From: Bacilli bacterium
GTDB lineage: Bacteria > Bacillota_I > Bacilli_A > RF39 > UBA660
DNA length: 11,237 bases
Direction: 5' to 3'
Assembly: GCA_900769635.1 (NCBI GenBank)
Contig: CAAGHJ010000020.1
Coordinates: 1-11,237, forward strand
The translations under genes and the position numbers were made by a program. Below the pieces are notes generated by a model. It saw only the letters and a program-made list of their open reading frames with translations, had not been told where the DNA came from and did no database searches. This document shows, piece after piece, positions 6,950-11,237 of this stretch (the stretch's first letter is position 1; each line of letters starts with the position of its first letter).

Positions 6950-7603
6950 TTATTTTTTTAATATTCTTTTCTTCATTTCTTGATAATTTTTTTCAACGTT
7001 TCTAGGGATATGTGGGAACTTATTTATATATGTTTCTGTTTCTATTCTTGTATCTTTGGTATCAAGATTGATTAGTTTTACATCTAGGTCTTTTTTTCTT
7101 ACTATGATATTTTTTTCGTTTATTGTTTCGGGGTAAATATTATTTTCGGTAAGGTTATTTATTAGGTATTTTACAGTAGTTAGTACTATTTGTAGTTCTT
7201 TCTTGGTTAATGTATCTTTAATATTATTTAAGGGTTCATAGTCTTTATAATTTGTAAGTAGAATACCGACGGGGTAATTTGTACAGGTTATTATGCCTTT
7301 TATTAGTCCTTGTTCTTTGGTTTTATTTAGGGCAATTATTTTTTCTTGTATTTCTTTTAATAGGGGTTTTATGCCTTTATTTTTGGTAAGGAATGCTTCA
7401 ATTTTTTTCCTGGTATCTAATTCAGTAATTAGAGTTTGGGGTGTTGGATTTAACAAAGCATTGAAGAAATTTTTGTAATATAGTTTTATTAGTGTATCTT
7501 CATTATATTTTATTATTATTCCATCAGTATCTATATTTATTATATTATTTGTGTTTTTCATTAGATTTGTTATATCTTGTGGATATAGTTTAATTATTGT
7601 CAT
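6950..7603 (-). CDS. Degenerate protein-kinase-like protein (putative pseudokinase)
   Basis: A 217-aa soluble protein, very rich in Lys, Asn, Ile and Thr. The order of features recalls a kinase fold. DGIIIKYNEDTLIKLYY (27-43) has paired strands with K40 in the place of the ATP-binding Lys. A hinge-like GILLTNYKDYEPL lies at 113-125. NNIYPETINEKNIIV (154-168) corresponds to a catalytic loop of the IYHGDINPKN type, and DVKLINLD (174-181) to the metal-binding DFG region. The catalytic Asp positions read T160 and N179, while N165 is kept, so phosphotransfer is unlikely if the alignment is right. The domain is smaller than a full kinase. The start ATG is preceded by AAGGAAGTG. It is transcribed alone and divergently from the permease. 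The kinase assignment is by motif resemblance only. Confidence 0.5.
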   Translation of the reverse strand: MTIIKLYPQDITNLMKNTNNIINIDTDGIIIKYNEDTLIKLYYKNFFNALLNPTPQTLITELDTRKKIEAFLTKNKGIKPLLKEIQEKIIALNKTKEQGLIKGIITCTNYPVGILLTNYKDYEPLNNIKDTLTKKELQIVLTTVKYLINNLTENNIYPETINEKNIIVRKKDLDVKLINLDTKDTRIETETYINKFPHIPRNVEKNYQEMKKRILKK

Positions 7604-7624
7604 TTTTTCACTTCCTTAATTTAT

Positions 7625-7654
7625 ATTCTAGCATAGTGGGGGTATTTTTGTAAA
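7625..7654 (-). promoter_or_regulatory. Promoter of the kinase-like gene
   Basis: On the minus strand: TTTACA (-35), an 18-base spacer with CCCCC, then CTATGC and TAGAAT (-10). It lies back to back with the permease promoter, with four bases between the two -35 boxes. Confidence 0.6.
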
Positions 7655-7658
7655 CTAC

Positions 7659-7687
7659 TTGCGGAAAGTTTTAGAAAATGGTATAAT
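7659..7687 (+). promoter_or_regulatory. Promoter of the efflux permease gene
   Basis: TTGCGG (7659-7664), a 17-base spacer ending in TGG, and a perfect TATAAT (7682-7687). The extended -10 compensates for the imperfect -35. Confidence 0.75.
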
Positions 7688-7713
7688 ACAAGTACTTGGA
7701 AAGGAAGATTTTT

Positions 7714-8541
7714 ATGTTTGATGTTGTAATTGATACTCTACTTGATAGTTTAAAGTTACTGCCTTTTTTATTTGTTGCTTTTTTAATTATTGAAATTTTA
7801 GAGCATAGTGTAAAAAAGGGAAGTGAGAGTATTATTAGTAAATCTCAGAAAGTGGGGCCTTTTGTGGGAAGCGTACTTGGTCTTATTCCTCAATGTGGGT
7901 TTTCAGTTTTGGCAACTAATTTATATTCTTGTAGAGTAATTACTTTGGGTACATTAATTAGTGTGTATTTGACAACTAGTGATGAGATGATACCTATATT
8001 TTTATCACATAAAGCGGGAGCAGAAATTATTTTGAAAATTCTTTTTATTAAATTTGTGATTGGAATGGTTAGTGGCTTTATTATTGATAGGGTTATTAGC
8101 AAGAAAGAGAAAAGGGATGATTGTACGTGCAAGGAAGTGGAGGGTCACTACGAAGAGGGGATATTTGAAGCTAGTTTTAAGCATACGATGAAGATATTTA
8201 TTTTTATATTTATTATTACTTTTATTCTTAATGTGGTTATGTATTTTGGAGGAGAAAAACTTCTTTATGGTATATTTAATCATAATAGTGTTTTAGGAGT
8301 TATGCTTGGTGCTTTGGTAGGTATGATACCTAATTGTTCAGCTAGTGTTATTATTTGTGAACTTTATTTTAGTAAAATGATTAGTTTTGGTACAATGATG
8401 GCTGGTCTTTTATGTGGTAGTGGGGCGGCATTAATGGTATTGTGTAGAGTTAATAAGAATATTAAAGAGAATATTTGGATACTTGGTATTCTTTATGTAA
8501 TTGGAGTTATTAGTGGTGTAGTTATTGATATTTTGTATTAA
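7714..8541 (+). CDS. Putative heavy-metal/arsenic efflux permease (ArsP_2-like)
   Basis: A 275-aa integral membrane protein. It has two homologous halves, each with a Gly-Leu-Ile-Pro-x-Cys signature: GLIPQCGFSVLATNLY (56-71) and GMIPNCSASVIICELY (203-218). Each is followed by a similar Gly-Thr helix. The first half carries the acidic motif TTSDEMIPIFLS (87-98), typical of the family annotated as putative ten-TM heavy-metal exporter, arsenic efflux or manganese transporter. A cytosolic loop (about 129-150) has C137, C139 and H145 among charged residues and could bind metal. C61 and C208 sit at symmetric positions in membrane re-entrant or helical segments. The true substrate is unknown. ATG 7714 follows GGAAAGGAAG and lies downstream of the promoter; an in-frame TTG at 7696 is rejected. 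It is monocistronic and ends at a clear terminator. Confidence 0.75.
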   Translation: MFDVVIDTLLDSLKLLPFLFVAFLIIEILEHSVKKGSESIISKSQKVGPFVGSVLGLIPQCGFSVLATNLYSCRVITLGTLISVYLTTSDEMIPIFLSHKAGAEIILKILFIKFVIGMVSGFIIDRVISKKEKRDDCTCKEVEGHYEEGIFEASFKHTMKIFIFIFIITFILNVVMYFGGEKLLYGIFNHNSVLGVMLGALVGMIPNCSASVIICELYFSKMISFGTMMAGLLCGSGAALMVLCRVNKNIKENIWILGILYVIGVISGVVIDILY

Positions 8542-8546
8542 AATAG

Positions 8547-8574
8547 TCTCAGATTTTTAAAATCTGAGATTTTT
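8547..8574 (+). terminator. Intrinsic terminator of the permease gene
   Basis: TCTCAGATTTT (8547-8557) and AAAATCTGAGA (8559-8569) form a perfect 11-bp palindromic stem, followed by TTTT. It begins 6 bases after the stop codon. The central base-pairs would open to give a realistic loop. Confidence 0.85.
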
Positions 8575-8584
8575 ATGGTATAAT
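8556..8584 (+). promoter_or_regulatory. Promoter of the helicase operon, nested in the terminator
   Basis: A perfect TATAAT (8579-8584) with TGG upstream forms an extended -10. The only -35 candidate at 17 bases is TTTAAA (8556-8561), which is in the loop of the preceding terminator. The start would be near 8591, just ahead of TAGGAGG. Confidence 0.65.
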
Positions 8585-8607
8585 TAAGATATGGGTAGGA
8601 GGAAAGT

Positions 8608-8847
8608 ATGAATAAATATATTGGAAAAGTAATAGAGATTTATATACCTGATGAGTATAAGAATGGAGAACTTTTGGATATTATGGATAGGACTTTACTT
8701 GGTTTTAAGGTGATGACGGATAATGGAATTCGTGATATTGTGGTTAAGTCTAATTATGATAATGCAAAAATTACTAAGGGAAAGTTAGTTGAAGTTACTG
8801 TAAATGGTGACGATATTAGTATTATGCTTTATGAGGAGGGTGTGTAA
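8608..8847 (+). CDS. Small protein of unknown function, 79 aa
   Basis: The ribosome binding site TAGGAGG (8596-8602) lies five bases before ATG 8608. The protein is acidic and mostly beta in pattern: NKYIGKVIEIYIP, then LLGFKVMTDNGIRDIVV, then KGKLVEVTVNGDDISIML. This is compatible with a small barrel or OB-like fold, but no family is recognised. There is no membrane segment. Its stop overlaps the helicase start by one base (TAATG), and GAGGAGGG inside its last codons serves the helicase, so the two are translationally coupled and probably act together. A partner or regulator of the helicase is the simplest inference. Confidence 0.75.
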   Translation: MNKYIGKVIEIYIPDEYKNGELLDIMDRTLLGFKVMTDNGIRDIVVKSNYDNAKITKGKLVEVTVNGDDISIMLYEEGV

Positions 8848-11237
8848 TGGATAATAAAGTTGGTTTATATCCCCATAATATTGATGGGTGTGAAGAAATT
8901 AGAAATAAGTATAATAGTGGTGAGAAGATAGTTGCTACGAAGAGGGCAACGGGCACTGGTAAGGGCTTTATTGGGCTTGAGATGTGCTATGAAAAAAGGG
9001 ATAAAAAGACGATTTATGTAGTGCCTTCACTTAGTATTATTGAGCATCTAGAAAGGGTAATTGCGGACAATCCTAATTTGGATAGGGTAAGGGATTTACC
9101 TAATTTGGAATTTAGAACTTATGCTAGTTTTGTTAATATGTCAGAAGAAGAGATTGCCTCTTTGGATTGTGATTTTATAGTTCTTGATGAATTTCATCAT
9201 TTAGGAGCACCTGTATGGGGTTCGAGAATTAATACTTTAATAGAGACACATCCAAATGCAGAGGTACTTGGTCTTACTGCGTATACAGTGAGAGATAGGG
9301 GAACTGTTTATGAAAGAGATATGGCTCTTCAAGATGGTGATGAGATTTTTTCTGATAAATTGGTGGCTAATTATGATTTATGTGATGCGATGATTGATGG
9401 GGTACTTCCTAAACCTATTTATAAGACAGCTTATATTAATTTAATGAAAACGGCGGAAGAGATAGAGGAACTTTTGGATAAAAAGTATGATCATAGTTCT
9501 AAGGAATATAGGGAACTAGAAGGTTTGATAAGTGATGCTAAGAGAAGACTATTAAAGGCTCCAAGTATTCCTAAGTTATTGCAAGATAATTTAAAGAATG
9601 ATGGTAAATATATTTATTTTTGTCCTCCTATATCTGAGGATGGTACTAATGATATTGATACTATAAAGAGGCAGTTTGTGGAAAGTCTTAATGGTAAATA
9701 TAAGGAAGAGGATATTATTATTTATACATCTACTAGTAAAATGGGAGATGAAGGTAAGAGACAAAGAGAGGCTTTTTATAGAGATGTGGATTTAAATGGA
9801 GAGAAAGCAAGTGGAAAACTTAGAGTAATGTTTGCTATTAATCAGTATAATGAGGGAGTTCATACCCCTAATATAGATGGAGTTATAATGGGTAGGGGGA
9901 CTGGATCAGATATTGTTTACTTTGAACAACTAGGACGAGCACTAGCTGTTAGGGGTAATAATAGAGAAAAGTTTGAGGCTTTAGATAAGTTTTCAATAGA
10001 AGAACTTAGAACATTATGCAGACAAAGGACTATATCTTATGATGAAAATACATCTAAGGAAGAAATTATTAATAAGCTTCTTAGTCCATTAATACTTGAT
10101 TTAACTAATAACTATGAATTTATAAAGGAACTTGAAAATAATTTGGGTACAAGAGTTAAAGAGGTTAAAGAAAGTAATAGTCAAGGTAAAAAACGTCGAA
10201 AAGTAATGATAGATAATGTTGCTTTTGATATAGAAGTAATTAATAAGGATTTGTACGAGACACTTAAATATACATTTGATAGACTTAATTTAACTTGGGA
10301 TGATAAGTATGAAATGGCAAAAGCATATTATGAGCATTATGGTAATTTATTAGTTAATTGGAAATTTAAGACTAATAATGGTTATGAATATGATGAGAAT
10401 GGCATTTTTAAGTTGGGAAAATGGATATCTTCGCAAAGGCTATGGTTGAAATTTAATGAAAATGATACCCCAGAACAAAGAAAGAATAAAGAGAATAAAA
10501 GAAAAATGTTGGAACAAATTGGAATGGTATGGGATGGAAGAAAAGCCTTTAATGATGAGCAATGGGAAGTTATGTATCAAGAGGCCAAAAAGTATTATGA
10601 AAAGAATGGACATTTAGTATTTTTAAGTTATTCTGGAGAAAATGAAAAAAAATTGAGCGATTGGGTAGCACGTCAAAGACAAAATTTAAAACTTAAAGAG
10701 GCTGATACACCTGAACAAAGAAAGGATAAAGAGAATAAACGAAAAAGGTTGGAACAAATTGGAATGGTATGGGATGGAAAAAAAGCACTTAATGATGAGA
10801 AATGGGAAGTTATGTATCAGGAGGCCAAAAAGTATTATGAAAAATATGGACATTTATTAGGACCTTATGATGATGAAGAAAATGGCAAAAAAATGGGAAA
10901 ATGGATATATACCCAAAGAGAAAATTTAAAACTTAAAGAAAACGATACCCCAGAACAAAGACAGGATAAGGAAAATAAACGAAAAAGATTAGAGTTAATA
11001 GGAATGGAATGGGATGGAAGAAAAGCACTTTATGACAGTCAGTGGGAAGTTATGTATCGAGAGGCCAAAAAGTATTATGAAAAATATGGACATTTATTAG
11101 GACCTTATGATGATGAAGAAAATGGTGAAAAATTGGGAAAGTGGATAACTTATCAAAGGTCAAATTTGCAATTTAATGAAAATGATACTTCTGAACAAAG
11201 AGAAGATAAGGAAAGAAAACGTGCAAGGCTTGAACAA
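8847..11237 (+). CDS. SF2 DEAD/DEAH-type helicase with tandem HA domains, 3'-truncated
   Basis: 797 codons run in one frame to the window end without a stop. The start ATG 8847 follows GAGGAGGG (8833-8840). The ATPase core begins at PHNIDGCEEI (9-18). Walker A is ATGTGKG (34-40), where the usual Thr/Ser after K39 is Gly. Motif II is DEFHH (114-118), followed by GAPVWG, and motif III is LTAYT (143-147). The second RecA domain has YIYFCPP, a motif V-like NQYNEGVHTPNIDGV and motif VI EQLGRALAVR (360-369). A SAP-like segment follows: FSIEELRTLC to KEEIINKLL (382-412). From W484 there are four helicase-associated (HA, PF03457-type) modules, first Trp at W484, W573, W653 and W733, the last cut by the window edge. 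HA modules are small helical units thought to bind DNA. The role may be DNA remodelling or defence; this is not provable here. Confidence 0.85.
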   Translation, partial: MDNKVGLYPHNIDGCEEIRNKYNSGEKIVATKRATGTGKGFIGLEMCYEKRDKKTIYVVPSLSIIEHLERVIADNPNLDRVRDLPNLEFRTYASFVNMSEEEIASLDCDFIVLDEFHHLGAPVWGSRINTLIETHPNAEVLGLTAYTVRDRGTVYERDMALQDGDEIFSDKLVANYDLCDAMIDGVLPKPIYKTAYINLMKTAEEIEELLDKKYDHSSKEYRELEGLISDAKRRLLKAPSIPKLLQDNLKNDGKYIYFCPPISEDGTNDIDTIKRQFVESLNGKYKEEDIIIYTSTSKMGDEGKRQREAFYRDVDLNGEKASGKLRVMFAINQYNEGVHTPNIDGVIMGRGTGSDIVYFEQLGRALAVRGNNREKFEALDKFSIEELRTLCRQRTISYDENTSKEEIINKLLSPLILDLTNNYEFIKELENNLGTRVKEVKESNSQGKKRRKVMIDNVAFDIEVINKDLYETLKYTFDRLNLTWDDKYEMAKAYYEHYGNLLVNWKFKTNNGYEYDENGIFKLGKWISSQRLWLKFNENDTPEQRKNKENKRKMLEQIGMVWDGRKAFNDEQWEVMYQEAKKYYEKNGHLVFLSYSGENEKKLSDWVARQRQNLKLKEADTPEQRKDKENKRKRLEQIGMVWDGKKALNDEKWEVMYQEAKKYYEKYGHLLGPYDDEENGKKMGKWIYTQRENLKLKENDTPEQRQDKENKRKRLELIGMEWDGRKALYDSQWEVMYREAKKYYEKYGHLLGPYDDEENGEKLGKWITYQRSNLQFNENDTSEQREDKERKRARLEQ
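10563..11237 (+). repeat. Tandem 240-bp in-frame repeats (HA modules)
   Basis: Copies start at TGG 10563, 10803 and 11043, exactly 240 bases (80 codons) apart; the third is cut by the window end. Each begins with a near-identical block, TGGGAAGTTATGTATC onward. A diverged upstream copy starts at 10296 and is 267 bases long, with about nine extra codons before its LGKW motif. Similarity is mosaic: copies at 10803 and 11043 share their first half (CATTTATTAGGACC), while the earlier copies share the ends (GGAATGGTATGGGATGGA). Confidence 0.9.

Noticed and set aside
7890..8283. Two overlapping minus-strand open frames within the permease gene
   Set aside because: Antisense to a conserved membrane protein; no start signals.
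10563..11237. Tandem repeats as a possible CRISPR or noncoding satellite
   Set aside because: The unit is 240 bp, in frame, and encodes a continuous protein module; no short repeat-spacer pattern.

Overview
The window comes from a very AT-rich, low-GC Firmicute. An RNase HIII, a CvpA-family membrane protein, a WCGPC thioredoxin, strong AGGAGG-type ribosome binding sites and SigA-type promoters with extended -10 elements (TGnTATAAT) all point there. The closest fit is the uncultured gut Bacilli/Mollicutes-related lineages (RF39/Erysipelotrichales-like); this placement is inferred. All tryptophans are TGG, so the standard bacterial code applies. None of the 11 visible stop codons is TGA.

Layout. 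1-1401: 3' part of a Ser/Asn/Tyr-rich extracellular protein. 1503-2096: unknown 197-aa protein. 2141-3223: MFS-like transporter, meeting rnhC (3220-4176, minus strand) tail to tail with a 4-bp overlap. 4294-5490: repeat protein of unknown function, divergent from rnhC, with its own near-consensus promoter. 5554-6574: CvpA-family protein plus thioredoxin in one operon, ending in a hairpin shared with the minus-strand gene 6576-6851 (small one-TM basic protein). 6950-7603: minus-strand degenerate kinase-like protein. 7714-8541: ten-helix-type metal/arsenic efflux permease, divergent from it. 8608-11237: a two-gene operon of a 79-aa protein and a large SF2 helicase whose C-terminus is a tandem array of helicase-associated (HA) domains; it is cut by the window end.

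Most genes look like short independent transcription units: a compact promoter, a short leader, one or two genes, then a terminator that often begins inside the last codons. The plus strand is G- and T-rich over genes of both orientations, so it is probably the leading replication strand. The bias is strong enough to shift amino-acid usage between plus and minus genes.

The best candidate for something undescribed is the last operon. The helicase has an unusual Walker A (GTGKG), a SAP-like segment, and four HA modules locked in an 80-residue register. These modules are largely conserved but differ at the two residues before, and the one after, an invariant Gln-Arg. Other items of note are a kinase-like protein lacking both catalytic Asp positions, the internally duplicated protein at 4294-5490, and a promoter nested in a terminator at 8547-8584. 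I saw no tRNA, rRNA, CRISPR array, insertion sequence or phage gene. No gene-free stretch exceeds 300 bases; the longest gaps (about 100-120 bases) hold promoters and leaders.
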